NCBI GenBank assembly: GCA_037951165.1
Contig: JBBDHG010000133.1
Span: 1,716,001 to 1,780,000 of the forward strand
Direction: 5' to 3'
Length of the DNA: 64,000 nucleotides
DNA from: Lophius americanus
Taxonomy: Eukaryota; Chordata; Actinopteri; Lophiiformes; Lophiidae
Of this stretch, positions 13,051 to 23,508 are shown piece after piece (the first letter of the stretch is position 1; each line of letters opens with the position of its first letter). Under the pieces are notes generated by a model. That model made no database searches and was not told the origin of the DNA. It saw nothing but the letters and a program-made list of their open reading frames with translations. Position numbers and translations under genes: made by a program.

Positions 13051-14982
13051 ATAGTAAAACATATTTCTGCTAATCACTCCCACATCCAAAATCAGCACAA
13101 ACTCAGAACCTATGATATTGTTTTAAGACTATATCCCTCTCTCTCTGCATATTTACTACTCCAAACTGATCAGACCCCAACCTTATTGACAGCGTGTGCG
13201 ATTCTAATGCTCTTCTACTTCCTTTCATTGCACGGGTCACGGTCTACACCCTCATCACACGCGGAATGCAGGAACACAGTCAAACCAGTCTATATGTCAA
13301 TCAGTCTCCTGAATCCAATTTGTATCATTGGGATTTGGCTCCAAAACCCCTGTGAATCACACAATCAATGCCAGACAATGGATTTTGCTGTGGACCATCC
13401 TTGCACACCTGTCCACACTGCCACCGCATACCTTCCATAAAGAACATCCAATTAACTATAGGATCCTACTGGCATTATTGAACTTTTCTCTTCACTGCCT
13501 GTTCTCATCACTTCACATCTACTTTATAAAATCAACTCGTCCTGCAGGATAGCGCCTCCGATTGTGACACATGATTTTCCATTCATATTTGTTGCATTAC
13601 AGAATATTGGCCGCTTTTCTCATAGCAGTAATGTTCATAACTTCCAGTTTACCAGTGGGATTTTCCATAAAGGTCACCTGATACAGTTTTCATACAAACT
13701 TTTTTGGAATTCCTGGCACTTCTCCAAACATCTCTTTTCTCCCTCAGTCATAGTTTTACATTGGAAAAGGGAGGTTATCGCTAACAGGACCTCGTCACCA
13801 TGGAGGTGTAGAGAAGGCCATCCTACCTGACTGTTTCAGCCTAACATTCTACCATGTTTCAAGTGGATTAGTATTGGCAGCTGCTCAATCACCTTACAGT
13901 AATTGCTTCCCTAAACCCTGAGCAGACATAATAGGTTTTGGCCAAGGCAGAGTACTGAAGTATGATTTTTTTTTAGGTACTTGTAAGCTTGAGTATTTCA
14001 TGTTAAACTACTTTATACCTCTGCTCCATTTCAGCGGCAAATATTGTACTTTTTACTCAAAAGCATTTATATGATAACTTTTGTTACAAACTTTTTACAT
14101 AAAAAAAATATACAATCAGTTTAAAACATATTATGTATTGAAGATTATTAGGTTTATTTGTTTGTTGTGCTCAAAACATATAACATACAATTAAAACATA
14201 TAATCTCACAGTTGAGTTTTCAAATATGACAAGTTAGCATTAAGCACTGTGCTCTGATGCTCTGAGGAAGACCAGTCGGCCCTATCTTGAGCATTTCGGT
14301 TTGACCAAGCCAAAATAAATTTGTGTAATTGAGATTAGTCAACTTTCCCTGGTAATTTCTTTCTGCAATCTTTCCATAGTTGTAAACTCAACATTGAGAT
14401 TTAATTTTCTGTTGTTGCCAAAGGGGTCATACAGGTTTAAGGGTCACTTATATTCAATATTGATATGGATGTTTATGATGTTTATCGTCTATAATTTCAT
14501 CTGTATTTGTGCACTTTTTTCGGAGTGCAGTACCACTGGAAACCATAAGGGGCAGTGTAGCGGTCATTTAAGGAAGGGAAGACAAATATAAAGTTGAAAG
14601 GTGTGAAAAACGGTTTCCACATGTTCTGATGTATTTAATGGTAATAGACCAACGACCCTCTGCTGCCACCATCATGTTACCAAAACTCTTAACCGCCATC
14701 TCATTGATGTGTCAACGTCAGTGTAAACGATGTGTGGAAGGTCCGTGTGTGTTTGGGTATTTCATTTTTCGTTTCAGGAACAAATTTTGAAAAATGAAAA
14801 ATTGAAAAGTTTTCGAGGCGTTTTTCTTTTCCAAGATCAGAGAGGAAGGAATGTGGGAAATTTTGAAAAGTGGTTTTATTTTCATTTCCTTTTTTCGTTT
14901 CGCCTCAACAAGGGCGGTGCTCCTGGAAATAGGAAATAATTTAGCAGCTCTGAAATCAGATTAATCTTGATTATACCCGCTA

Positions 14983-15476
14983 ATACATACACCGATCAGC
15001 CACAACATTGCAACCAGTCACTGACTCACCCTGAAACACAATGAAGCCTTAAAGGATTGTTTTCCGGTCTAAACAGTCAAAGATGTCCTTCATATTGCTG
15101 GACCGGTCACAACATCCTATTTAACGATTATCCATGTCACCATACTGCAACCATACGTCAGCATAAGAATTAACAGCTGCAATCTGGAGTCCACTCCACC
15201 TGGGATATTTATTATAACCATAAACCACCTTAACCACTGGTGTCTTATCATCTCCAACATGGATCATGCAGTGGGTGTGTCGGTAGCTGCTGTCAGTCTG
15301 CTGATGCACAAAAACATTAATCATCAGTTCGATATGACGAACTGTAGCAAAATCGATTGGTTATTATGGGACATGGGTGCACATTTGGAGAATTCTATCA
15401 CTTTCCAGCTGTGTAGAATATACAACTTTCAACCACAACATTAGAACCACTAACTGGTGTTAATGTTGTGGCTGTG
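14983..15476. mobile_element. non-autonomous TIR element (copy 1)
   Basis: The left end cagccacaacattgcaacc (about 14998-15016) is inverted at the right end as ggtgttaatgttgtggctg (about 15457-15475). The leading acaccgatcagccacaacat is the hallmark of a fish repeat whose usual form is gatcagccataacattaa. No transposase is encoded. Confidence 0.6.
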
Positions 15477-15804
15477 TGTGTCAGCGGTTAGAACCTGAAT
15501 GTCAGGTTTGCTGACGTAATTCATATTAAGAGTAAATATCTTAGAAAGAAGTGCGGACAAAACCAGGAAGTACAGCTTTTGAAATTTCACTCAGCCCTCT
15601 TAGGTCTTGGAAAGGAAACCTGTCTTGTTTTTCAGATTCGAATAATCTAAGTACGATTCATCTTTCAACAATTGTATCTCACTATTCTGTTTTGTGCCTA
15701 GATGGAGGATAAATTAAGCTTTACTCAGCAAATTATAGGTTACCGTCTATCAACATCTCGTGAAAAAACAGCTTCACACAATTTTATGAAATTAAACGCA
15801 TCCT

Positions 15805-15910
15805 TTGCCAGGGTCTTGCTCAAGGACCCTACAACATGTAGACTTGCTGGTGCTTGAACCGGCTAACTTCTGATTAGGAGACGTCGCTTGAGTTACATCC
15901 ACCCATCTAG
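15805..15910. repeat. remnant of a tRNA-like fish dispersed repeat
   Basis: gtcttgctcaaggaccctac, then gcttgaaccggctaacttct and attaggagacg follow, in order, a dispersed fish repeat (cttgctcaaggacac..gaaccagcaaccttctgattag). Partial and diverged. Confidence 0.5.
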
Positions 15911-17401
15911 GTAAAATTTGCCTCTTTCTCCAGCTACTAAATATAATGCAGCTCACTTTGACTTCTGCCAATTTAGATAAATTTTTCTATTAATATAGTT
16001 GTATTTGTGCTCAATGACAAAGTTTTGATAGAGTCATCCAACCCCGTCTACTTCAGGTAATGATGTGAATACTGGCCTTGATTCCACTCTGACAGCAGGT
16101 GAGGTGAGGACTCAGGATGAATTTTACTTCCTCCACAGCCACTGTGTTTGAGTAATTCAGTTGCTTTACCCTCATACATTCTCCTTAGTTCTATTTCTTC
16201 TACTCTCGTTGCTGTGCAGCGAGCTAGCCGGCTGTTATTTGCATTCTTAAAAGCCTGCCAGACAAGACTGCAGTATTCAACTCAGAGAGAAGAGATTGCA
16301 AATAAATTACACTGGTTTGTTGGAATTCTTCAAGTGAAGTGAACCGAGACTGTTCAACCTGGTCGACATAGTGATTCAATGACAGTCTTTTCCTAGCAAG
16401 TGTCGGCTGCCAGAACACCATTTGTTAATGAGCTGCTCCCGCTCACCTGTGCCCCATCTCCCCACTGTGTCTCCTTTTCCCTGTTAGGATGGTTCCTTCC
16501 GTCACTGCCATGGATGGGGAAGCGGAGATGGGGATTTAGGCATTTGTGTGTGTTCTCAGTAAGTGGGAGTGGGGACAGTTGGGCGCGGTAGTATAACATT
16601 CCAGGAATCCGTCCACGGTCGAGCCTCATGGTTGTGTGATTCTGCCGGTTGTGCAGAGGAGGGCAATGAATGGCTAACCAACTGCATAACTCTGGAGACA
16701 TTTCCCAATTCACTGCCCACACTTTCACATACTTGTGCACACACATACACACACTTAACGAGAATTACCTTTCACATTATACTCTGTTTCAAATGCATTA
16801 TAATAAAAAGAGTTTGACTCTCAGTGCACGCAAATGGTCACGTTATTGTAGCAGAAAAGAATACTAAGAAAGAATGTGAGGCTCTGTAAGAAATTTGAAA
16901 GTCTTTATCCAGCGTGCCTTAACTTGGCAAAAATGACGGCCAATGTAGTCGTCCTTTACCCTGCATGTACAAAAAGTCTTCGCTTGAGTTGCAAGATGGC
17001 TCGTCTCCAAAACAATCTCCCTCCACGCTACAGAGGATCCTCAAGCCTTCTCCTTGTATGCATTTTACTCGCTCACACAGCACATGCACACTCGCTCACA
17101 AAACACACGCTGCCATCCTTTGCGCACGCAAGTGGGTGGAAGGAGAAGGAGAGCAGAGGAGTGAAAGAGAAAGAGAGAGAAAGAGAGAAGAGAAGTCTTA
17201 ACCCTTTCCCCTCGGCTGGTGGAAAGTGAAACTTCATAGTTTTTCTTCCTCCCCCTCTCCATGGTGTTTGATAGTGTAGCACTGGCAGCCTCTGTGTGCC
17301 CCCCTGCCCACTCTCTCCCGTTGTGTTCTGGTGGCCAGCTGCTAGCAGAGTTGCAGTTGTACGTGAGTGGGTGGGTGAGACTCGTTTCCTGTGCTCCTCA
17401 G

Positions 17402-17718
17402 GGCTCCGCTCCAACAACTTCTGCAGCACGCTCCGGCCAGGGGCCACTGGGGCCAATATTCAAAACAAACAGGGGGCTGGCTCCTCTCCTCCTCCTCCTC
17501 CTCTTCATCTTCCACCATCACTACCACCACCACCAATACCGCCATCATCAACATCAGCATACTGCTCACCCACTCCACCCACGCCACTGCACCCTTCTGA
17601 GCCTCGGCCCCCGGAATCTCCCGGTCTGCGGGCTGGGGCAACCCCACTGCACTCAGAAGAGTTGGACATGGAAGTAGAAGAGGCCCCTGAGAGCCCAGAG
17701 GCCTCCATCCTGCCTGAG
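17402..17718 (+). CDS. first visible exon of an unnamed zinc-finger cassette inside a zbtb46 intron
   Basis: A very good acceptor (cgtttcctgtgctcctcag) precedes 17402 and a consensus donor (gag then gtaagt) follows 17718. The frame is open across the whole exon and encodes a Pro/Ser/His-rich low-complexity stretch (PPPPPLHLPPS, CSPTPPTPLHPSEPRP) and then an acidic segment MEVEEAPESPEASILPE. The first in-frame ATG is at 17668-17670. If the preceding exon is non-coding, translation starts there and the protein is 297 residues. If translation comes from upstream, the whole exon is coding. The acceptor is in phase 1, matching the zbtb46 donor at 11027. I do not recognise the protein. Splice consensus and continuity with the fingers downstream support it. 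Confidence 0.62.
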
Positions 17719-18384
17719 GTAAGTGCACAGAGCCTGGCTCCTCTCCAGGGCAGAGGCTGTTCTCTGGGTGCCACTCCTCCAGTCAGGTGAAAGTTTGAGT
17801 GAGTGGAGATGAGCATCCAGGGGACAGCTTCAACCTGTTCCTGCAAACACACTGAGGGGGGTTGAGGTGATGGAGAAGACCGGTTGGGAATGTGGGGTTC
17901 AAGGGTTTTTATGGGTAGACTCGGAGGTTAATGGGGTATTCTCATCTCTCAACCCCTCTCTGTATCCGTCTCTCTTTGAGGAGTCTGTCATATTTCCTTT
18001 TATGCCAGAGCAGAAACATTGTTTTCTCCCATGTTTGTCTTTCTTTGTCATGTGCTTTGTTTGCTTTCTCTTCCTTTCAAATTTCCAGTTCCTCACTCTT
18101 GTCTCTCCTTTCATATAATCTATTTTAATATAGCTAGACCCAAATTCACATTCGAGCCTAGAGTCTTTACTCAGCGGTAGTGGTAATGTAGTTTGTAGTG
18201 GTTACATTAGAGATGACAGATCTAGTCACAATGGCAGCATGTGCTTAGAGATGGCAGATAACAGCCAAGGCAGTGAGATGAGACTGAGTAGAATCAATAC
18301 AAGTAGACAATGAGAGGTTTGTGCTCGCAGCCCAGGAAATTGTTTGTTCTGTTCGGTGTGTTTGTGTGTGTGTGTGTGTGTGTT

Positions 18385-18452
<68 letters not shown>

Positions 18453-19148
18453 CATAACAGTATGAGCATGTGTGGATGTGAGTTCCGTGCCAGTCTGAGT
18501 GTGTTTTTGTACTGGTGAGCATTTAGGCACAGCATTTTATTTCATTGGACCCGCCTCCCAACAATCCTCCCTATCTCTATGGACAAGCCATCTGTTTGCC
18601 CGGTGCATGGTGTTCTGTTCCTAGAGAGGAGGAGGAGGAGGAGGAGGCGGAGGCCTGAGGAAATAGGTGGGGGTGACGAAATGGCAGGAGCATGATGGAG
18701 AGTAGATGGAGCAAAGAGTTTAGATGGGATGTAGATAAGCGAGAAGAGAGGGTTCAGGTGCGCCTTGCTGACACCCAAGGGGAGGGTTGAGCGCAGGAGT
18801 ACCAGGCATGGGATATTATGAAATCTGTAGATCAACCTAACTGCTTATTCTGTGTCTTGTAGGACAGACCGCAGCATCTAGGAACTGTCAAATATTTACA
18901 AGATGTTTTCTGTGCCTTCTTGCTTATCTTTAACGATTTATCTTCTTCTTTATATCATTCTGGTTTTTGCTCTTATTTTTTCTTTGACTGTTTTCACGTG
19001 CTTGTCCTCTGTTCTTCTGACATGTGTGGGGGAAAAAAGACCGTCTCCACAGCTTGTCTCACCTGCCTGCCTCCTGCATGCCAAGACAATATTCCATACA
19101 AACCATATAAATGTTTGTGAGATATAATGGGATGTTTTGTGCTTACAG
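17719..19148 (+). other. intron within the zinc-finger cassette
   Basis: 1430 bp between the gtaagt donor and the gtgcttacag acceptor. It includes a (GT)n of about 88 bp at 18363-18450 and a (GAG)n at 18625-18648. No other exon is seen. Confidence 0.7.
18363..18450. repeat. (GT)n microsatellite
   Basis: Long GT run with a single interruption (gttgg near 18383). Confidence 0.95.
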
Positions 19149-19191
19149 GAAGTCAAAAAAGACACGGATGAAGGGGAAGAATACAATACAG
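19149..19191 (+). CDS. 43-nt mini-exon of the intronic zinc-finger cassette
   Basis: The exon lies between an acceptor (gtgcttacag) and a donor (gtatgg) and encodes EVKKDTDEGEEYNT plus one base. It enters in phase 0, as left by the exon ending at 17718, and leaves in phase 1, as needed at 19282. It is therefore the frame adaptor between its neighbours: skipping it would shift the finger exon out of frame. The acidic content continues that of the previous exon. Confidence 0.7.
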
Positions 19192-19281
19192 GTATGGTTT
19201 AGGCTTCCTGAAAGTTGTCATGTCTGGAGATCTTAAATGAGAGTACTGTTTGTACTTCATGTGTTTCTCTCACTTTCTCAG

Positions 19282-20081
19282 CCTTGGACGGGGGCCATTC
19301 TCCTGCAGAGAGGAATCACATCGAAGGAGAGAACTGTGCCGGTAGCTTGACTGTGCCTGCGTCTAAGTCTGTGACTGGCAGAGGGGCTAAAGGGCTGAGA
19401 ATATTGGGCGAAGAGGTCAAGTCAGGGGAAATATTTTTGCTAGAGGCCGGCACCTGGCCGCCACAGGGGTTCGCCTGCTCCCTGTGTAAACAGGTATTTA
19501 GCAGCCTGGAGCATCTCAGGGAACACGAGTACCGCCACACCCTGTCTCTGATGGCCTTGTCCTTAGATTGGTCAAGGGTGCAGGGTCCACAGCACCGGCG
19601 TACCCAACCCCATCACCACCCAAAATCCCAGCCTCTTCACCTCCACCAGTCTCTCTACCGCCCTGCGGTGGCTGAGCCCGCACCCATGCGCTACCTCTGC
19701 TCCCAGTGCCCCGCCAGCTTCACCCTCAAATCCAACGCAGACCGACATGAGAAGACTATTCACTTCAAGAAGAAGCTGATGCAGTGTGTGTACTGCCTGA
19801 AGCACTTCAGAGACCGCACAGATCTGCACAGGCACCTGTCCTCTGTGCACTCCAAAGAGAGAGGGCACTCCTGTCCAGCCTGCGCCAAGGCTTTTAGCAC
19901 CCAGAAGAACCTGGCCACACATGTTAAAGTGTGCTGCCAGGTGGGGTCAGTGCAAGGACCTACTCTGAGAGACAGCACTGGCATGGAAATCTCTCAGGGT
20001 GGGGTCATAGATTCCCTGTGGAGGTTTTCACAGGAGATGAAAGTTGAAAGTCACAATGTCAGTATCAATGTGGAAAATTGA
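19282..20081 (+). CDS. terminal exon of the intronic cassette: four zinc fingers
   Basis: This 800-nt exon ends with TGA at 20079-20081. In the 297-residue product starting at the ATG at 17668, finger 1 is residues 97-117 (CSLC...HEYRH), finger 2 is 171-192 (CSQC...HEKTIH), finger 3 is 200-221 (CVYC...HLSSVH), and finger 4 is 229-250 (CPAC...HVKVCC, a C2HC type). Fingers 1 and 2 are separated by a 53-residue His/Pro/Gln-rich linker. Fingers 2 to 4 are closely spaced, with linkers that are not the TGEKP type. A hydrophobic block (GEIFLLEAGTWPPQGFA) precedes finger 1. The role is most likely nuclear nucleic-acid binding; the target is unknown. It is neither a copy of the Zbtb46 fingers nor a family I can name. 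High GC, clean splice sites and intact zinc ligands argue for a functional gene. Confidence 0.82.
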
Positions 20082-21357
20082 TCCGAAGGCTGCAGGCTCG
20101 CTCACACACACCCTCGAATCCATCGATTACCAGCATTTCCTCATGTCAAAAATGTGTGGAAATATTGCACAAAGAGGGGAGGAGTTCCTCTTTAAATCAA
20201 AGATCTGTTGACATGAATGTAAATACCTAAGAACTTTTGTGTCATTTGGTTATTTTTTAAAGAGCTGATCATCTGATACATTTAATGGCTATGCAAAGCG
20301 GTTTTGTTCAAAGAAGCAACTAGAAATTGTCCAAATCTTTTGAGATGATGTCAAATGATTGGACCCATGGACAGGTAAATTAGTCTTTGCTAAGAGGGAC
20401 ACGGGGGCATCGTCCTTGCCTGGCTCCCTGTCAGCAGTCACCAGTCTGACTGAACTCTACTTTCCTTTTTTAGGCAGAAAGATCTTAATCTTTGTGTCCA
20501 CCAATGCATTATGGGCATGAAGGATTCTCAGACCTTACTGTACACACAAGCACACCACCTGCAGGAACTTTGGAAAATTGCAGCTCAGAAAAGGATGAGA
20601 TCAGAAATAAGACAAATCAGATTATTTGTGTCACTTGTTGGAATGCACCTAAGTTAATATAAGTTGGAAAACCCAAACTAATACAAAAAAAGACCAATTC
20701 ATCTATACAAATCATGTAGAAGCTTGTCCTCAATCATCAGTCTGACATGATTACCTTCAGTCGGTGCTGTCAGATCAGTGCAGATGGAAGGGTTGTGCCT
20801 AATGAGACAAAGACAGCTAAAACAAAAGGCCAATCGCCGCTCAGATGGGGGTTGGGTGGTGTCATTTTCTCTCGCTGTCCGTAATCTGTAAGTCTTCTTG
20901 AGGCCGAGTGGAGCTGGATCTGGATTGTAATTGGTCCTCTACAGCTCTGTCCCTCTTTAAACTCTGACCTTTCTTCTGAAGAGGAAGTAGGGAGCAACGG
21001 GCAGATGCCCTTTAGACCAGATAGTGATGACACTGCTGCAGACTCATAATGGCGTAGGCAAGTGGGAATAGGGATGAAAGGAATAAGGTGGTTGAGTTAG
21101 GCGTGAGGTGTTGTAGAGTCAGAGCAAAGCTGCAGAATATTGGAATCTTAAAAATCATAGCCGGTGTAAATTCACACCAATTTCTGCCAAAAACCTGCAA
21201 CTAGAAAGCCAGACATTTTCTTGATACAGCACAGTAATAAAGGTTTATTGCCTGCACCCATGCTGTGAACACCAGACCCAAATGGATGTGATTTCCATGT
21301 CCCTGTTCTCAGTAAAAGAAGAAATGCTTTTTGTTAGGGATATATATACCCCTGCTG

Positions 21358-21358
<1 letters not shown>

Positions 21359-21396
<38 letters not shown>
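21359..21396. repeat. (TA)n microsatellite
   Basis: Nineteen TA units in the probable 3'UTR of the intronic zinc-finger unit. Confidence 0.95.
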
Positions 21397-21399
<3 letters not shown>

Positions 21400-21701
21400 G
21401 CAGGGAAATCCCAAATGCCAAATCCCCTCTAATTCCAAATCCCATTTCTCAGGTAGCTCACTCTGTCCTGGTCGGCAGCTTAAAGAGACCAGCAGGCTCC
21501 GAGAATTCAGGAACTAATAAACTGCAGCAGCAGCCACTGAAGAGAAATACCAAATTCCATATTGCTCCTGTCGGACTTTTTGGAATTTGAATATATTTAA
21601 ATATTGAAAAAACGTTTATATTGAACATGAACCCATGGACTGTACACAGATATGTACTTTTCTACCTAGAGTGATACCTTGCTTGTAGTTTTGATGCTCT
21701 A

Positions 21702-21716
21702 ATTAAACTGATTAAA
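21702..21716 (+). terminator. candidate poly(A) signals ending the intronic zinc-finger unit
   Basis: ATTAAA at 21702-21707 and again at about 21711-21716, followed by a GT-rich stretch (gcgtttgttttatctttgtg) at about 21732-21752. An AATAAA also occurs at 21236-21241. Either would close the transcript of the four-finger exon inside the zbtb46 intron, with a 3'UTR of 1.2-1.6 kb. Confidence 0.45.
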
Positions 21717-22602
21717 ATGTGAGAACTTGAGCGGCGTTTGTTTTATCTTTGTGTCGTTCAAACACTCACACACTCACACACTCACACAATCACAGCGTAG
21801 TTTTGCCTTTGCCTTCCTACCTGCTGCTGTCGGAACAGAAGCTCCGACCTGTTGAGCGGTTGACTTGTGCATACTTGTTTCTCTGTTTTAATCAGAGCAG
21901 AGGTTGATTGCAGATGAAGGTAAATATATTGTAAAGCTTCTAGCTCTCAACTTCGTGTTTGACCCTCCCCCTATTCAGCAGTAGATGTGTTCACTAGTGT
22001 GTCTTTTGCTTGTCTACTCGTGAATCCAAAATCCAAACCTGATCTTCCCTGCAAAGTTCCTCTCACACGCCCCGAGATAAACACATCGTGTTCACTTGGA
22101 TGCCCTTCACCTGGTTTAAATACCATTTAAGTCTAGACCTTGAGATAACTGGATTAGCAAACCTCTACGCAAGATTGGGTCATGGGATTGACATTTTCTT
22201 TTTTTTTTTGCTGAAGCCTCCCTTTGTGTTTGTGTTCCCCTTCTTCTGCCTTCTTGTCATTGTCTGTTTTTGTCTTTCTGAGTTTTTGCTGTGCATTGCT
22301 GAGACCTTCTGGACCAACTAAGGCAGACACAGTGTTGTGTCGTGTTTATAGAATCTCTTTGCCTTTATTGCTTTAGTACGGTGGAAGAGCTGTTGCCAGG
22401 GCAACTGTAGCTTTGACTGGTATTGGGATGGCCATGGGAGTTGGTGTTACATTTCTAGACCATGCCGCTAATTAAATGTAATAACTGAGAAATGACATCT
22501 CTGTGTATTTAAACAAGCTTCATTCAACACTAATCTTTTTCCCCTCTCCTTTTTTTTCTTCTCTTCACCACCCCTCGTTCCCTCCTCTTCCTGTTTCTGC
22601 AG

Positions 22603-22778
22603 TAAATGACTTCACAGTGATCCGTAAAAAGTTCAAGTGCCCCTACTGCAGTTTCTCTGCTATGCACCAGTGCATCCTGAAGAGGCACATGCGCTCCCAC
22701 ACCGGCGAGAGGCCCTACCCCTGTGAAATATGTGGCAAGAAGTTCACCAGGAGGGAGCACATGAAGAGGCACACGCTG
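22603..22778 (+). CDS. zbtb46: zbtb46 coding exon: C2H2 finger 1 and most of finger 2
   Basis: The acceptor ctgtttctgcag precedes 22603 and the donor gtgagc begins at 22779. The translation runs [15 protein letters not shown]... through [12 protein letters not shown]... to MKRHTL, which is essentially identical to vertebrate Zbtb46. Finger 1 has Cys-x2-Cys and His-x3-His, followed by a canonical HTGERPY linker. Finger 2 begins CEIC, but its last zinc ligand (the His of VH) lies in the next exon, so the intron splits the finger. Together the three zbtb46 exons give the C-terminal 299 residues, with fingers at about residues 107-127, 135-155 and an atypical third at 163-185 of this partial protein. 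Confidence 0.96.
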
Positions 22779-22867
22779 GTGAGCGCAGCTTCACGACAAC
22801 CAATAGGAGGCGCTAAATCACACCTTAACTCACATTAATGTTGAAATTGTGCCGTTCCATCCAACAG

Positions 22868-23308
22868 GTCCACAGCAAAGACAAGAAATACGTTTGCAAA
22901 GTGTGCAGTCGAGTCTTCATGTCAGCAGCCAGCGTTGGAATCAAACACGGCTCACGGCGTCATGGCGTCTGCGCCGACTGCTCGGGGCGGGGCATGGCTG
23001 CACTGCTGGACCACAATGGGGAAGTGGGAGGAGACATCTCTCCAGAGGAGGAGCTTTACCCCGGTGATCGTTTTAACGATGATCAGGCAGAGTGTGATGG
23101 CGATGGAGAGGGCGAGGAGGAGATGATGGTGGAAGGAGACGGGGAGATGATGGGAGAAGGGGAGGAGGAGGGGGGCAAGTGGAAGGACTCGAGGATGACT
23201 ACTGAGGCACATGGAGCACTGGACAATGAGAAGGAGGAGAGCGACTCCTCGGCGCAGGAGGGGGAGCAGCAGAACGGGAATGAGAGGGACTTTGCCTGGA
23301 TCTCCTAG
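22868..23308 (+). CDS. zbtb46: zbtb46 terminal coding exon with acidic C-terminus and stop
   Basis: The exon starts after ccatccaacag and opens [13 protein letters not shown], which completes finger 2 and begins a third, atypical C2H2 unit (CKVC ... KHGSRRH), followed by CADC. The rest is a poorly conserved, Glu/Gly/Asp-rich acidic tail (23090-23180 is nearly all GAG/GAT/GGA codons). It ends DFAWIS then TAG at 23306-23308; human ZBTB46 ends DFAWLS as I recall it. Only 89 bp of intron separate it from the previous exon. If that intron were retained, translation would stop at 22836-22838 after a 19-residue unrelated tail and finger 2 would lack its last ligand. Confidence 0.95.
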   Translation, partial: VHSKDKKYVCKVCSRVFMSAASVGIKHGSRRHGVCADCSGRGMAALLDHNGEVGGDISPEEELYPGDRFNDDQAECDGDGEGEEEMMVEGDGEMMGEGEEEGGKWKDSRMTTEAHGALDNEKEESDSSAQEGEQQNGNERDFAWIS

Positions 23309-23485
23309 AATCTGTCAGGCTCCTGTAGACCTATCTCTCAAGATCTTTTGCAATCTCTCCAGCAAAGTCCTCTGCTTTCTTTACCCACGTGTCCAACTGT
23401 GGGCAGGCCTTCCTTTGAAAGGAAATACTGTGGGGTGATGTGCTAGAATGATCTAAAACCATTAAAAGTAAACACATTCGAATGC

Positions 23486-23508
23486 ACACACACACACACA
23501 CACACACT
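23486..23508. repeat. (CA)n in zbtb46 3'UTR
   Basis: Short pure CA run followed by further acacac-rich sequence. Confidence 0.9.

Larger units (their letters stand above)
11028..17401 (+). other. zbtb46 intron, part before the zinc-finger cassette
   Basis: Non-coding. It contains a CT-rich block at about 12584-13050, a TIR element copy at 14983-15476, and a remnant of the tRNA-like dispersed repeat at about 15805-15910. The GA-rich tract at 17157-17192 and a 5'UTR-like, GC-richer stretch from about 17.2 kb lie just upstream of the cassette acceptor. If the cassette has its own promoter, it should lie in or before this last part. Confidence 0.6.
20082..22602 (+). other. 3' region of the cassette and remainder of the zbtb46 intron
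   Basis: After the TGA at 20081 no ORF is credible. It holds a (TA)n at 21359-21396, a short actcacac octamer repeat at about 21766-21788, and the poly(A) candidates at 21236 and 21702. From about 22520 a pyrimidine tract leads into the zbtb46 acceptor. Confidence 0.65.

Noticed and set aside
17065..17456. - strand ORFs opposite the region before the cassette
   Set aside because: Shadows of GA-rich and GC-rich DNA; no homology and opposite to a good + strand acceptor.
17342..17852. - strand ORFs opposite the Pro-rich exon
   Set aside because: Trinucleotide CCT/CAC repeats read in reverse (EEEEEE, VVVVV runs).
18226..18535. THTHTH and VCVCVC ORFs on both strands
   Set aside because: Translations of the (GT)n microsatellite.
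19572..19984. - strand ORFs of 116 and 74 codons
   Set aside because: Antisense of the four-finger exon, whose sense frame has all zinc ligands.
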